Source of the DNA: Treponema sp.
Lineage (GTDB): Bacteria; Spirochaetota; Spirochaetia; Treponematales; Breznakiellaceae
DNA length: 64,000 bases
Direction of reading: 5' to 3'
NCBI GenBank assembly: GCA_009777335.1
Contig: WRMC01000003.1
Coordinates: 1 to 64,000 of the forward strand
Below, in pieces: positions 1 through 9,348 of this stretch. The first letter of the stretch is position 1. Every line of letters starts with the position of its first letter. Under the pieces are notes generated by a model, which did not search any database, had not been told where the DNA came from, and saw only the letters and a list, made by a program, of their open reading frames with translations. The position numbers and the translations under genes are program-made.

Positions 1-16
1 AAATTATAAAAAAGAC

Positions 17-45
17 TTGACAAACTATATCGGGTACGATATAAT
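17..45 (+). promoter_or_regulatory. Early sigma70-type promoter copy 1 (TTGACA-17-TATAAT) with ATATCG-GGTA-CGATAT inverted repeat in the spacer
   Basis: TTGACA 17-22, TATAAT 40-45, 17-nt spacer; near-identical copy at 9267. Confidence 0.85.
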
Positions 46-51
46 AAAACA

Positions 52-74
52 TATAGGAAATTGAAAATCCTATA
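52..74 (+). promoter_or_regulatory. 5'-terminal mRNA stem-loop (TATAGGA-N9-TCCTATA)
   Basis: Perfect 7-bp inverted repeat starting about where transcription should begin; conserved at 9302-9324. Confidence 0.6.
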
Positions 75-104
75 AAAAAACATGAAGGAAGGAAGGAAGA
101 AAAG

Positions 105-410
105 ATGATTGACTACAGAGCAGAAATAAGAGAAAGAATTGCGGAAGTCGATGCTAACCCCGAAGTATGGGAAATTATGGAATTATTCCTAGATGACCCC
201 GGTGGTGACGTTGATGCTTACACCTTAGAAGACTTGGCAGAAGTCTTTGATGGCAACCACGAAAAAGCACAGAAAATCATTGACATGGCTTATCAGTGGC
301 TCATCGAGGTTGACAGGGCCAATGCTCAATATGAGAAGTACCTAGATGCCCAGATGGAAAAAGTCTACGACTACCTTGATACCCTTAAAAAAGAGGCGGT
401 GGAAGCATGA
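105..410 (+). CDS. hypothetical early phage protein
   Basis: ORF directly downstream of early promoter, RBS aaggaagg. Confidence 0.75.
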   Translation: MIDYRAEIRERIAEVDANPEVWEIMELFLDDPGGDVDAYTLEDLAEVFDGNHEKAQKIIDMAYQWLIEVDRANAQYEKYLDAQMEKVYDYLDTLKKEAVEA

Positions 411-610
411 AGAAAAAAGAATCCACCTACTACGGCGTTATCAGTGAGTTTTACAGCGATGGAACCGTTAAGGCTTGCATCATCGACCGCATTACCAATG
501 AGAGACCAAAGAGCCAGCACAGGAAAACATCCATAGCAGATTTTTACGTTGACTGGTTCCCCACCTTAGCAGAGGCCGAGGGCCACCTACAACTAGCGAG
601 GGTAGCATGA
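407..610 (+). CDS. hypothetical protein
   Basis: ORF with ATGA overlap to upstream gene. Confidence 0.7.
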   Translation: MKKKESTYYGVISEFYSDGTVKACIIDRITNERPKSQHRKTSIADFYVDWFPTLAEAEGHLQLARVA

Positions 611-921
611 GCAATACAACAATCCAGCAGAAAGTAGACTTATTTGATTCGTTGACCGAGCATCTTTTATCCCTTGACGATGAAGAAGCTGTTAGTGAGG
701 TCTTAGCGAATGACTTCCACAAAAACCCCACATTGTTCCTCGATTATGTTGGGTATCTAACCCATACCTACATGAAAGAAAGTACAAGGAACCCCGGACG
801 CAAACTTGTCCAGTTGCTCATATCTATGATTATGGAGGGGCTTGCACAGGGAAGGGAGATGCTACGCCAAAGCAAGGAAGCAGTATCAAAAAAGAAGGAA
901 GCCCTATGTATGACACCTTGA
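607..921 (+). CDS. hypothetical protein
   Basis: ORF with ATGA overlap. Confidence 0.7.
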   Translation: MSNTTIQQKVDLFDSLTEHLLSLDDEEAVSEVLANDFHKNPTLFLDYVGYLTHTYMKESTRNPGRKLVQLLISMIMEGLAQGREMLRQSKEAVSKKKEALCMTP

Positions 922-1352
922 AGGGAACCAAAAAGCTAGGTAATTACACTTACCCCTGTGAAGAGGCTGCGTGGCATGCCGCTAACCCACCCCCGAGTGA
1001 AGCTGTATTTTATGAGCGGTGGAAAGCCTCCAAAGAAGGGCGACTAACCTTAATGGAAAGTGAGCTGAATAGTTACCCGAGCCTCCAGGACTTTATGGAC
1101 TATTGCAATAACCAGTCTGACATCCCCTTTGAAGATTTTCAACATGGTAGTCCAGTTTATAAGTGTCCCGAGGTGTTTTACGAACACGCTGAATATCTGC
1201 TCGACTATTTGGAAGAGGACCTTACCATCGAAGAGCTGGCATGGGTAACCAATTCAATAGCCTTAGTCAAAAAATACCATGAGCTTTATACCATGGGGAC
1301 CGAAATCAAAAAAGTATGGGATAAAAAACTGGAATTAGTAGAAACCAGATAA
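906..1352 (+). CDS. hypothetical protein
   Basis: ORF in operon context. Confidence 0.7.
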   Translation: MYDTLKGTKKLGNYTYPCEEAAWHAANPPPSEAVFYERWKASKEGRLTLMESELNSYPSLQDFMDYCNNQSDIPFEDFQHGSPVYKCPEVFYEHAEYLLDYLEEDLTIEELAWVTNSIALVKKYHELYTMGTEIKKVWDKKLELVETR

Positions 1353-1374
1353 CCATTATACAAGGAGAAAGACA

Positions 1375-2475
1375 ATGGCAACATTTAGACCTGCAAACAA
1401 AAAACAGCAGAAACTACGGCTAGGTATTACAGGGCTGGCAGGGTCTGGTAAGACCTACAGTGCCCTACGGATTGCCTCTGGCATGGGTGAAAAGATAGCG
1501 GTCATAGATTCCGAACATTCCAGTTCTGAATTATACGCCTCCAAGTTCGCCTTTGACCTTTGTGCATTAGATACCTTTTCCATCGAAGAGTATGTAGATG
1601 CCATTGTATCGGCAGGTAATCTGGGCTATGACGTTATCATCATAGACAGCCTAAGCCATGCCTGGGAAAAGTTACTTGAGCGGGTGGACATGATTGCAGA
1701 CCAGCGGTATCGAGGGAATACCTTCCGGGCCTGGGCAGAAGGTGGAGAATTACAAAAGAAACTGGTTGAGGCCATGTTATCATCCCCCTGTCATATCATT
1801 GCCACCATACGGACCAAGGCCGAGTATGCCGTCAACAATGACAATGGGAAAACCCAGATAACGAAACTGGGCACCGCCCCGAAGCAACGTGAGGGCCTTG
1901 AATATGAACTGTCCCTTGTGATGGAGATGTCCCAGAAACATACCGGGTTTATCAGTAAAGACCGCACGGGAAAGTTCCAAGATAAATATATCGAATTGCC
2001 CGGTGAAGACTTCGGCAAAGACCTTATAGCCTGGCTGAATGAGGGTGATATCCCCGATGAGCCACAGCCGAAAGCCCCGGACAATCCCGGAGAAACATTA
2101 CAAAAAAGCCGTGAAGAAATGGTAAAGCAGTACCGTGTTCATGATGCGGAATTAAAAAACTTGTTGGAATCGTGCTATGAGGACGGTGCGAACATATTCG
2201 CTGAATCCGAGGTAGCAGGAGTTAAAGCATCACTAGCAAGCCTGAAAGGCAAGAACCCCCAGGAATGTATCGAAGAAATCCTAAAACTAATCGCAACAGC
2301 CAAGGCCACCATTGAGAAACGCCTTTCCGCCTCTAAAGAAGAGCCCATGAGTTTCGTTAAGGGCTTTGAAGACAGGCTGGCAAAAAAGGAAAACCCCGAA
2401 CCCCCCTTTGAGGATGATATCCCCGAAATAACCGAAGAAGAGGAATTGTCTGGTGATGAATTACCTATATTCTAA
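1375..2475 (+). CDS. AAA/RecA-like phage ATP-binding protein
   Basis: Walker A GLAGSGKT, Walker B YDVIIIDSLSH, adjacent to SSB. Confidence 0.8.
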   Translation: MATFRPANKKQQKLRLGITGLAGSGKTYSALRIASGMGEKIAVIDSEHSSSELYASKFAFDLCALDTFSIEEYVDAIVSAGNLGYDVIIIDSLSHAWEKLLERVDMIADQRYRGNTFRAWAEGGELQKKLVEAMLSSPCHIIATIRTKAEYAVNNDNGKTQITKLGTAPKQREGLEYELSLVMEMSQKHTGFISKDRTGKFQDKYIELPGEDFGKDLIAWLNEGDIPDEPQPKAPDNPGETLQKSREEMVKQYRVHDAELKNLLESCYEDGANIFAESEVAGVKASLASLKGKNPQECIEEILKLIATAKATIEKRLSASKEEPMSFVKGFEDRLAKKENPEPPFEDDIPEITEEEELSGDELPIF

Positions 2476-2486
2476 AAGGAGAACCC

Positions 2487-2876
2487 GTGAACGATTTGAA
2501 CAATGTTACCCTGACAGGGCGACTGACAAGGGATGCGTTAATGAAGTATTCCACCGATGGCCTTGCGATGTGCAAGTTTTCCATCGCTGTCAATCGCAGA
2601 AAGAGACAAGAGGGCAGTGATGTCTATACAGACGATGCCCATTTCTTCGACATCGTAATTTGGGGAAGGATGGGTGAGTCTCTGCACAAGTTTTTAATAA
2701 AAGGTAAGCCCGTAGGCATCGCTGGGGAGTTGCGTCAATACCGTTACCAGAAAGACGATGGTTCCAGACAGTCAAGGGTGGAGATACACGCTCATCATGT
2801 AAAACTGCTGGACAGCAATACTAATCATAACTATGCAGATGCCCAAGAAGAAACGGACGAGGATGTGCCGTTTTAA
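2487..2876 (+). CDS. ssb: single-stranded DNA-binding protein
   Basis: MNDLNNVTLTGRLTRD..FSIAVNRR OB-fold SSB pattern, acidic DEDVPF tail. Confidence 0.9.
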   Translation: MNDLNNVTLTGRLTRDALMKYSTDGLAMCKFSIAVNRRKRQEGSDVYTDDAHFFDIVIWGRMGESLHKFLIKGKPVGIAGELRQYRYQKDDGSRQSRVEIHAHHVKLLDSNTNHNYADAQEETDEDVPF

Positions 2877-2908
2877 CAGATCCAAGGGAGAGGGGATAAA
2901 GGGAGAAT

Positions 2909-3604
2909 ATGAGGCAATTTAGTACCTTCCGCATGAGTGAGACCACACATAACCAGATATCTACTCTACCAGAAGATATGCGGTTGCGGTATTACGAGGC
3001 GGTATGTAATTACGGGTTGTATGGGATAGAACCAGACTTCCAGGGCGTTGAGCAATCTATATGGATACCCATGAGGGACCTGATAGATTCGGCGTCAGAT
3101 CGGAGCAGGGTTTACAGTGATAACGGCAAGAAAGGGGGAGCCCCAGTGGGGAATACGAACAGAAACCAATCAAAATTAAACGAAGTAATAAATGAATCAC
3201 TAGACCATGGCTATTATATTGACAATGAAATGGCCCTTGAGTTTGTCCGTTGTGGGATGGACCCTAACTGGTTAAAGCCCCCTCTGTCTTTTATAGAGTT
3301 TGTTGCCAACCGGGTTGAAGAATCTTACAAGAATAAAAGCTCTGTAGAGAAAAAGAAGATATTCGTCACAGCCATTAAAGATTGGGATGATTTGAAGTCA
3401 GAATACCCAAAATGGAAAAATGACAAAGAGAAATCCATGGCCTTAAAAGAAGATAAACAGCATAGAGAGAAAACTAAGCCGAAAACCTGCACGAAGTGTG
3501 GAGGCGAATTGGGGCAATACAACGATGAACTGTATTGCCGTAAATGCCAGTTGAATTGCTCATATTACGAAGGAACGCAGACATGGGAATGGAGCAATTG
3601 GTAA
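2909..3604 (+). CDS. phage replication-associated protein with C-terminal zinc ribbon
   Basis: CTKCGG..YCRKC; DUF6291-like N-terminus. Confidence 0.5.
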   Translation: MRQFSTFRMSETTHNQISTLPEDMRLRYYEAVCNYGLYGIEPDFQGVEQSIWIPMRDLIDSASDRSRVYSDNGKKGGAPVGNTNRNQSKLNEVINESLDHGYYIDNEMALEFVRCGMDPNWLKPPLSFIEFVANRVEESYKNKSSVEKKKIFVTAIKDWDDLKSEYPKWKNDKEKSMALKEDKQHREKTKPKTCTKCGGELGQYNDELYCRKCQLNCSYYEGTQTWEWSNW

Positions 3605-4059
3605 GAGGGTCTACCCACTGTTACAACTGCGGGAGGCCCTTGAAAAATCCTATATCGGTTGAGCTAGGGATAGGCCCGGTGTGCAGAAGCACCAAGGGAA
3701 TTGAAATTGATGACAAACAAGGAGAGTTAGATTTTATGGTTGAGGCAATACCCAATTTTGGCGATGTTATCTGTCGCAGAGAAAACGGTGAGATATACAC
3801 CAATGTGCCCCGCCGAATTATACGGCACAGCCCTGACGGATTCGAATGGGGCTACGCAGGAAGTGGCCCAGCAGATTTTGCGTTCAATATCCTGTCCTGC
3901 TATATCGGTGAAGATTCCGCTAAAAGTGGCGGGTTGTATCAGGCTTTCAAGTTTAAGTTTGTCAGCAACCTTCCCAAAGAAGGGGGAACAATTAAGAAGG
4001 CGGATGTCATGAAGTGGCTTGATGAAGTGAAGCAGTACCGAGAAAAGGAGGCTGTATGA
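3583..4059 (+). CDS. DUF6011-like Cys motif protein
   Basis: CYNCGRPLKNPISVELGIGPVC. Confidence 0.6.
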   Translation: MGMEQLVRGSTHCYNCGRPLKNPISVELGIGPVCRSTKGIEIDDKQGELDFMVEAIPNFGDVICRRENGEIYTNVPRRIIRHSPDGFEWGYAGSGPADFAFNILSCYIGEDSAKSGGLYQAFKFKFVSNLPKEGGTIKKADVMKWLDEVKQYREKEAV

Positions 4060-4838
4060 ATAAGAGCCGCATTGAATGGTGTGATTATACGTACAATCCT
4101 GTTACCGGGTGTAAAGCGATGTGCCCCTATTGCTATGCCCGGAAAATAGCTCGTAGGTTTGCATTTCGCTTTGATGGATACGGGCAAGATACTCATAGTA
4201 TTGGTAAAAAGTGTGAAAAAAACGAGTTACATGAAATAGACGGAACAGAAGGAAGTCCGTATCCTTACGGGTTTGATCCCACCTTTCACCGCTACCGCCT
4301 AGACGAACCGCAAAAGATAAAGAAGCCGCAGAATATATTTGTTTGTTCCATGGCTGACCTATTCGGGGAATGGGTTCCCGATGAGTGGATAGAACAGGTA
4401 TTTGAAGCGTGTGAAAAGGCCCCCTGGCATAAATACCTATTTTTAACCAAGAACCCGAGTCGGTATCATGATTTAGCGGAAAAAGAATTGTTACCATGTA
4501 GGGATAATTTCTGGTATGGCGTGACCACAATTACAGAAAAAGATTTGAAGCATGTATTTCCTATGATTGGATATAATTATTTCTTGAGTATTGAGCCCTA
4601 TCAAGGATATATCGGCATTGATGAATGGATTATTGACAGTAGCTTAAAACCAATTTACAAGTGGATTATTTGTGGATTAGAAACGGGGCCACGGGCAGAT
4701 AAAATAACTCCATCTAAGAGTGATTTGAAAAATGATATTGTTGAAACATGTCAAATGAAAAATATACCACTATTCATGAAAAACAACCTCGCCCCTGTGT
4801 GGGGTGAGCCATTGATACAGGAATACCCATGGAGGTAG
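4056..4838 (+). CDS. phage Gp37/Gp68 family (DUF5131), radical-SAM-like
   Basis: RIEWCDYTYNPVTGCKAMCPYCYARKIA. Confidence 0.85.
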   Translation: MNKSRIEWCDYTYNPVTGCKAMCPYCYARKIARRFAFRFDGYGQDTHSIGKKCEKNELHEIDGTEGSPYPYGFDPTFHRYRLDEPQKIKKPQNIFVCSMADLFGEWVPDEWIEQVFEACEKAPWHKYLFLTKNPSRYHDLAEKELLPCRDNFWYGVTTITEKDLKHVFPMIGYNYFLSIEPYQGYIGIDEWIIDSSLKPIYKWIICGLETGPRADKITPSKSDLKNDIVETCQMKNIPLFMKNNLAPVWGEPLIQEYPWR

Positions 4839-5350
4839 AGGTAAAAGAAATGAGTGAGCAAGAAACTGTCCATAAGTTTAAGGTCGGTGACTATGTGCGA
4901 GCGTTACCATCGAGTAATAGATATGCCATTAAGAGTATCAGTGAAATGAATCTAGGAAGAGTAACATGGTTACACCCTCCCTATCGTATTGGCGGTGATA
5001 TAGATGTGAAAGTTATCAGCCATAAAGAAAATTATCGCATCGGGGAAATATACAATGTTGATTCCGAAGATTTTGAACTAGTCGACCCAGCCGAAGCAGA
5101 GGCCGTGTTGAACGATAAACAGAAGGAGAAAACGATGCTGAATAAAGAGAAGCTTGAGAAAATCAATAAACTGGTTCGTGAATTAGAGGATATTGACTAT
5201 TCACTTAATATACAAACACCGAAGAATGTTTTTGCTAATGGTGTTGAAGTAAGTTTGGATGATTTAAAACCTATTTTTGAAAAAAAACGGTTCAAAGTCA
5301 TTGATGAACTTAAGGCCCTCGGTTACGAAGACAAAGGAGACGTAGGATGA
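4829..5350 (+). CDS. hypothetical protein
   Basis: ORF, operon context. Confidence 0.65.
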   Translation: MEVEVKEMSEQETVHKFKVGDYVRALPSSNRYAIKSISEMNLGRVTWLHPPYRIGGDIDVKVISHKENYRIGEIYNVDSEDFELVDPAEAEAVLNDKQKEKTMLNKEKLEKINKLVRELEDIDYSLNIQTPKNVFANGVEVSLDDLKPIFEKKRFKVIDELKALGYEDKGDVG

Positions 5351-5754
5351 TATTACAAGGAACGATGAATGGTGGGCTCGCAGAGGCATTATTAAAAAGT
5401 CTCAGCGATACCGACAAAGAACCCGAGGTAGACAACTACACCGCAACCCGGCTCATGCAAGAGTACCTGCTTGAAGAAAGCAAACCCTACAAGGTGGGAG
5501 AGTATATCACCCCGAAGGAAGGTAGAAACATTAAAGGACATGGTGACCCGTGTCTCGTGGTGCAGGTGTGGGACGAATACCAATATGCCGTTAGAGGCGA
5601 ACCAGGCGATGAGTTGGAGCGTTACAACATGATGATTGTACGAATGGTACTTATAAGAGGTAAAAGAGTAGTGTCTGTCCTTGCAGATTCAGATGATTTT
5701 GAACCCTACACGGGCCTTGTGTGGGGCGATGGCGGGGAGAAGGAGGAAGTATGA
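5347..5754 (+). CDS. hypothetical protein
   Basis: ORF, ATGA overlap. Confidence 0.65.
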   Translation: MILQGTMNGGLAEALLKSLSDTDKEPEVDNYTATRLMQEYLLEESKPYKVGEYITPKEGRNIKGHGDPCLVVQVWDEYQYAVRGEPGDELERYNMMIVRMVLIRGKRVVSVLADSDDFEPYTGLVWGDGGEKEEV

Positions 5755-5963
5755 ACAAGACCTACACCTTTAGAGTGAGAGGGATATTGCACGATATCGT
5801 GATAGTGTATGGTGCTCTGTCGTTAGAAGAAGCCCAGTTTAAGGCTCAGAGGAAATTTGCGGATGCCTTTGATACGATTAGATGGGACCTGGTAAAAGCA
5901 GATGAATTGCTTGAGGTGGAGCCTAACAATGTGAAAAAAGGAGGTCGGAATGATAGAGATTAA
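5751..5963 (+). CDS. hypothetical small protein, paralogue of 6453-6650
   Basis: MNKTYTFRVRGILHD resembles MKQRTYTVTVTGLRHN; RBS ggagg. Confidence 0.65.
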   Translation: MNKTYTFRVRGILHDIVIVYGALSLEEAQFKAQRKFADAFDTIRWDLVKADELLEVEPNNVKKGGRNDRD

Positions 5964-6276
5964 CAAGACGCATTTCTGCTCCACAGGTGAGATGATAAAG
6001 ACCATGACCGGGGAAATACACTGTCACGGCAAGGAGAATAACCAATGCGAATTTTGCAGAAACTATAAGAAGAAGTGGCTCACCGTCCGAGAGTTTGAGC
6101 GGGAGCATTGGAGGCCGTACCCTGATGAGGGAGCTGTTTATTACATAGACGGCAATGACCCTAACGATGTCTGGGGAATTACTAGTTATGGAGATGCAAA
6201 AGACGATGAACGGTTCATTATTGTGTGTGCCTGTACCCCTTGGGGCTGTCCTCCAAACGATTGGCGACCAGTATGA
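5950..6276 (+). CDS. hypothetical protein
   Basis: ORF with RBS. Confidence 0.65.
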   Translation: MIEINKTHFCSTGEMIKTMTGEIHCHGKENNQCEFCRNYKKKWLTVREFEREHWRPYPDEGAVYYIDGNDPNDVWGITSYGDAKDDERFIIVCACTPWGCPPNDWRPV

Positions 6277-6443
6277 AGAAACTGGTTGTTAAAATAATAC
6301 ACCCCATCGTTTTTATAGCTGTATTTGGTATAAGCAACGGCTTTCTTGAATGTAAAGATGCCCCAAGTTATTTATCACTGGCAGTGGGGGTCGGTTTGGG
6401 AATGTTGCTTTTAGCATCTGGTTTAATTATTGAGAACTTGTAG
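6273..6443 (+). CDS. small membrane protein
   Basis: two hydrophobic segments. Confidence 0.6.
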   Translation: MKKLVVKIIHPIVFIAVFGISNGFLECKDAPSYLSLAVGVGLGMLLLASGLIIENL

Positions 6444-6452
6444 GAGACCAGA

Positions 6453-6650
6453 GTGAAACAAAGAACCTACACCGTGACGGTAACGGGTCTACGCCATAAC
6501 ACGTTCCGCATAACCGCTAAGAGTGCTGGTAAAGCCAAGGCCGAGGCAGAAAGACGGTTTAGGGAAGAGTACGGGGAGTATTTTGACAGCATCACATCCT
6601 CGGCTGTGGCTGATTGGCTTAGGAGGGTGGAGGAAGATAATGGAAATTAA
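6453..6650 (+). CDS. hypothetical small protein
   Basis: paralogue of 5751-5963. Confidence 0.6.
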   Translation: MKQRTYTVTVTGLRHNTFRITAKSAGKAKAEAERRFREEYGEYFDSITSSAVADWLRRVEEDNGN

Positions 6651-6825
6651 AACAGTAGCTGAGGCCCTAGAAGCCCTTGATGAGATTGAGGCTTTTTTGA
6701 ATGAGAACTGGAAAGAAAGGCATGTTATTACGCTAAAGAAAACTGAAATTGAGACTATTGGAAATTTAGCAAGTAATATCTATATAAAATCTATGAAAAT
6801 GGAAAGGCTCGCAAAGGAGGTGTGA
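6640..6825 (+). CDS. hypothetical protein
   Basis: ORF with RBS. Confidence 0.55.
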   Translation: MEIKTVAEALEALDEIEAFLNENWKERHVITLKKTEIETIGNLASNIYIKSMKMERLAKEV

Positions 6826-6826
6826 G

Positions 6827-6985
6827 GTGGATAAGTCATGCGAAAACTGCATGCACAGCGACTGGGTAAAAGAGGAACTGTTCTATTGTGAAAATTTAGA
6901 TAGTGTAGATGGATTGAAGGAGGTCATGGCACACCATGTCTGTAAAGAGTGGTCGGAGGGTATAGGTTATGAACCACATATTTGA
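6827..6985 (+). CDS. small Cys-rich protein (MDKSCENCMHSDW..)
   Basis: GTG start, RBS aaaggagg; not in supplied ORF track. Confidence 0.5.
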   Translation: MDKSCENCMHSDWVKEELFYCENLDSVDGLKEVMAHHVCKEWSEGIGYEPHI

Positions 6986-7040
6986 ACAGATCGTCGCCGA
7001 GCGTCAACGGCAACATGAAAAGTGGGGAGAGCAGATATGA
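6969..7040 (+). pseudogene. 23-aa remnant MNHIFEQIVAERQRQHEKWGEQI of a larger phage protein
   Basis: N-terminal motif typical of a longer phage family, ends at TGA overlapping next ATG. Confidence 0.35.
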
Positions 7041-7279
7041 AATTAAAATTTAACGGTGGTGCAGAGATAATAAACTACTGCAAAGATGACGCAGAAAAAT
7101 GGGCAGAGTGCTTTATTCAGTATTATGAGAAAGGATTAGTTCCAATAGAAAAAGATACTATGCGAGCGTGGTTTGCAAATGCTATCGAAACGGCGTGGGA
7201 TTCTAGGGAACATCCATCAAATGCTGTATTCAAAATAGTAGAAAGTCTGGATAGGCAGATTGATGGAGGAGTGAGATGA
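7037..7279 (+). CDS. hypothetical protein
   Basis: ORF. Confidence 0.6.
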   Translation: MKLKFNGGAEIINYCKDDAEKWAECFIQYYEKGLVPIEKDTMRAWFANAIETAWDSREHPSNAVFKIVESLDRQIDGGVR

Positions 7280-7446
7280 AAAAAGATATCAGTATACCAG
7301 AAAATCTACAAAGTGAAATTAAGTGGATGACAGACTGGAGAGAAGCCGGACTTAAAGATAAAGAGTTACACGAGCTACATCTCCGAAATAAGTTGTTTGT
7401 ACGGCGTTTGATAAAGCGTAAAAAAAAGGAGGCTGACCATGATTGA
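7276..7446 (+). CDS. hypothetical small basic protein
   Basis: ATGA overlap, RBS; not in supplied ORF track. Confidence 0.5.
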   Translation: MKKDISIPENLQSEIKWMTDWREAGLKDKELHELHLRNKLFVRRLIKRKKKEADHD

Positions 7447-7633
7447 TATCCCATTAGGCAAGGCCCTGGTGCCTGTAGAAGATAGTACGGATTGTCAAGA
7501 GTGTTTCTTTTGGGATAAGCGTAGACGTTATTGTGTAAGGAGGGGGCTAAATTGCACACCTGAACTTCGCCAAGACGGCAAGAATGTCATATTCAAACTC
7601 GCTGATTACATAGAGCCCCGTGGCGGTGATTAA
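7439..7633 (+). CDS. hypothetical Cys-containing protein
   Basis: ORF, RBS aaaggagg. Confidence 0.6.
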   Translation: MIDIPLGKALVPVEDSTDCQECFFWDKRRRYCVRRGLNCTPELRQDGKNVIFKLADYIEPRGGD

Positions 7634-7638
7634 GGAGG

Positions 7639-8013
7639 ATGGAGATGAGTAATGGTAGCCTAGCAGACCGTGTTATTGCCCTAGGTGAAGATTTTCTGCG
7701 TGGCCTGATAACCCGAGAGGGTGCTGAAATTGTAATACAGGAATTGGTGAAAGAGGCCAAAGCAGAGAGGATTATGCAATCAAGGCCAGGAGGCAGAAGG
7801 ATGACAAAGATAAGGGTTGAGCAGATTATCGCCTGTGATGGTGAGTTCTGTGGTAAGTGCGTAAACCTGCTCGCAAGCATAAACCAGCCTGACGGTAGCC
7901 ATTGTGGAAAATTTGGTAGGGTCAAACTAGAGATCCGTAAGGTTGGTGGAATTGATGGGAGTTTGAAAATCTTAAGGTGCCAGTCTTGTTTTGATGCGGA
8001 GGTGAAGGAATGA
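7639..8013 (+). CDS. hypothetical protein with zinc-ribbon-like Cys pairs
   Basis: CDGEFCGKC..CQSC. Confidence 0.55.
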   Translation: MEMSNGSLADRVIALGEDFLRGLITREGAEIVIQELVKEAKAERIMQSRPGGRRMTKIRVEQIIACDGEFCGKCVNLLASINQPDGSHCGKFGRVKLEIRKVGGIDGSLKILRCQSCFDAEVKE

Positions 8014-8282
8014 TGCCGAAACGAATACAACGCAAGAGGACTAAGGGCTGGCGGATGCCTCCCGATACCATCTATGTAGGACGTGGCAGTAGGTGGGGCA
8101 ATCCGTTTACCGGGCCGAATGCTGTGAAGCAATTTGAAGAATTGATGATGGCTAATAATAAAGCACGAACAAATTATATGCAAATGTTGATTGATCAACT
8201 GCGAGGTAAAGACCTTGCCTGTTGGTGTTCATTAGAAAAGCCGTGTCATGCAGATATCCTACTAATGCTTGCAAACAATTAA
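8010..8282 (+). CDS. DUF4326 family protein
   Basis: YVGRGSRWGNPF..LACWCSLEKPCHADILL. Confidence 0.8.
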   Translation: MMPKRIQRKRTKGWRMPPDTIYVGRGSRWGNPFTGPNAVKQFEELMMANNKARTNYMQMLIDQLRGKDLACWCSLEKPCHADILLMLANN

Positions 8283-8302
8283 AAAAACCCTAGGGAGGGG
8301 AC

Positions 8303-8722
8303 ATGGAAACAATTTTAGCAATGATTTTTATGATAGCTGTCGAGGTCGGGGTTCCGCCTAATTTTGCTATCAGCATAGCCAGGGTAGAGAACAGCAGTTT
8401 GAACCCATTAGCCGTGAGCCAGCCGAATAGCAACGGCACGGTAGATTTGGGTATCTTCCAATTAAATAATGCCTACTTTGGGCATATCGACTGGCAATGC
8501 CCTGAGACAAACATCCGGGCCGGGGTTGAGCATATCAGGTGGCTGATGGAGCAGTTAGAGGGCGACACGTTTTGGTCCGTAGCTGTTTCATATAATGCGG
8601 GTCTAAGCCGTTTGAATAACCCACCAGAATCGTCCATTGAGTATGCGTCAAAGGTGCTGGCGTTGTACTGGGAACTATCAGGGGGAACGGCCCCTGTGTT
8701 TGTATATTTTCCTAGGAGGTAG
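8303..8722 (+). CDS. lytic transglycosylase-like (SLT) protein
   Basis: ARVENSSLNPLAVS..GIFQLN..AVSYNAG. Confidence 0.75.
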   Translation: METILAMIFMIAVEVGVPPNFAISIARVENSSLNPLAVSQPNSNGTVDLGIFQLNNAYFGHIDWQCPETNIRAGVEHIRWLMEQLEGDTFWSVAVSYNAGLSRLNNPPESSIEYASKVLALYWELSGGTAPVFVYFPRR

Positions 8723-8725
8723 GGA

Positions 8726-8995
8726 ATGTTTTGGTGGAAGTTCACGTTCGTCATGGGCGTACTAGGCATAATTAGCACGGTTGCAGTTCATATTTGGCAC
8801 TGGCTTACCTATATGAGTGGCGAACCATTCTCTTTGGGGCAGATGGTGAATATGAGCGTCATGTTCGTTTTGGGTATTATCGTCATGTTATCTATTATCG
8901 TAAATGCCCTTGTGGAAATCGAAAAAGCCGAAGCAGAAATTACAAAAAGGAAGATAGAACAGATAATAGAAAGCTTAAAAGGAGGCGGTGAATGA
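8726..8995 (+). CDS. membrane protein
   Basis: two hydrophobic segments. Confidence 0.6.
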   Translation: MFWWKFTFVMGVLGIISTVAVHIWHWLTYMSGEPFSLGQMVNMSVMFVLGIIVMLSIIVNALVEIEKAEAEITKRKIEQIIESLKGGGE

Positions 8996-9183
8996 GAGTA
9001 TTTCAATGTGAGAATTGCGGTTGTCTATTTATTGTCAACGAGCAATGCCCGCAGATAGCAAGTGGCGATTATTACGTTGACCCAATATCAATGACGTGTG
9101 GGCTATGCCATGCTGATATGTACACAGCATCATTCTCCAATTATGAAAACGAAAACCACGAAGACCCCGACCTTGATATGTAA
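8992..9183 (+). CDS. small zinc-ribbon-like protein
   Basis: CENCGC..CGLC. Confidence 0.6.
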   Translation: MRVFQCENCGCLFIVNEQCPQIASGDYYVDPISMTCGLCHADMYTASFSNYENENHEDPDLDM

Positions 9184-9266
9184 AGCCCATTGGCAAAATC
9201 TTTTTTCTTCCAATAATTCCAGTAAAAAAACTTTACAAAAAAATTAAAAAAAATTATAAAAAAGAC

Positions 9267-9295
9267 TTGACAAACTATAACGGGTACGATATAAT
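9267..9295 (+). promoter_or_regulatory. Early promoter copy 2 (TTGACA-17-TATAAT)
   Basis: Near-identical to 17-45; one arm of spacer palindrome mutated (ATAACG). Confidence 0.85.
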
Positions 9296-9301
9296 AATAT
9301 A

Positions 9302-9324
9302 TATAGGAAATTGAAAATCCTATA
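9302..9324 (+). promoter_or_regulatory. 5'-terminal mRNA stem-loop copy 2
   Basis: TATAGGA-N9-TCCTATA as at 52-74. Confidence 0.6.
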
Positions 9325-9348
9325 AAAAAACATGAAGGAAGGGAGAAG

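Noticed and set aside
1780-2084. Minus-strand ORFs overlapping early genes (also many elsewhere)
   Set aside because: Antisense to clearly coding + strand genes, no RBS or recognisable motifs
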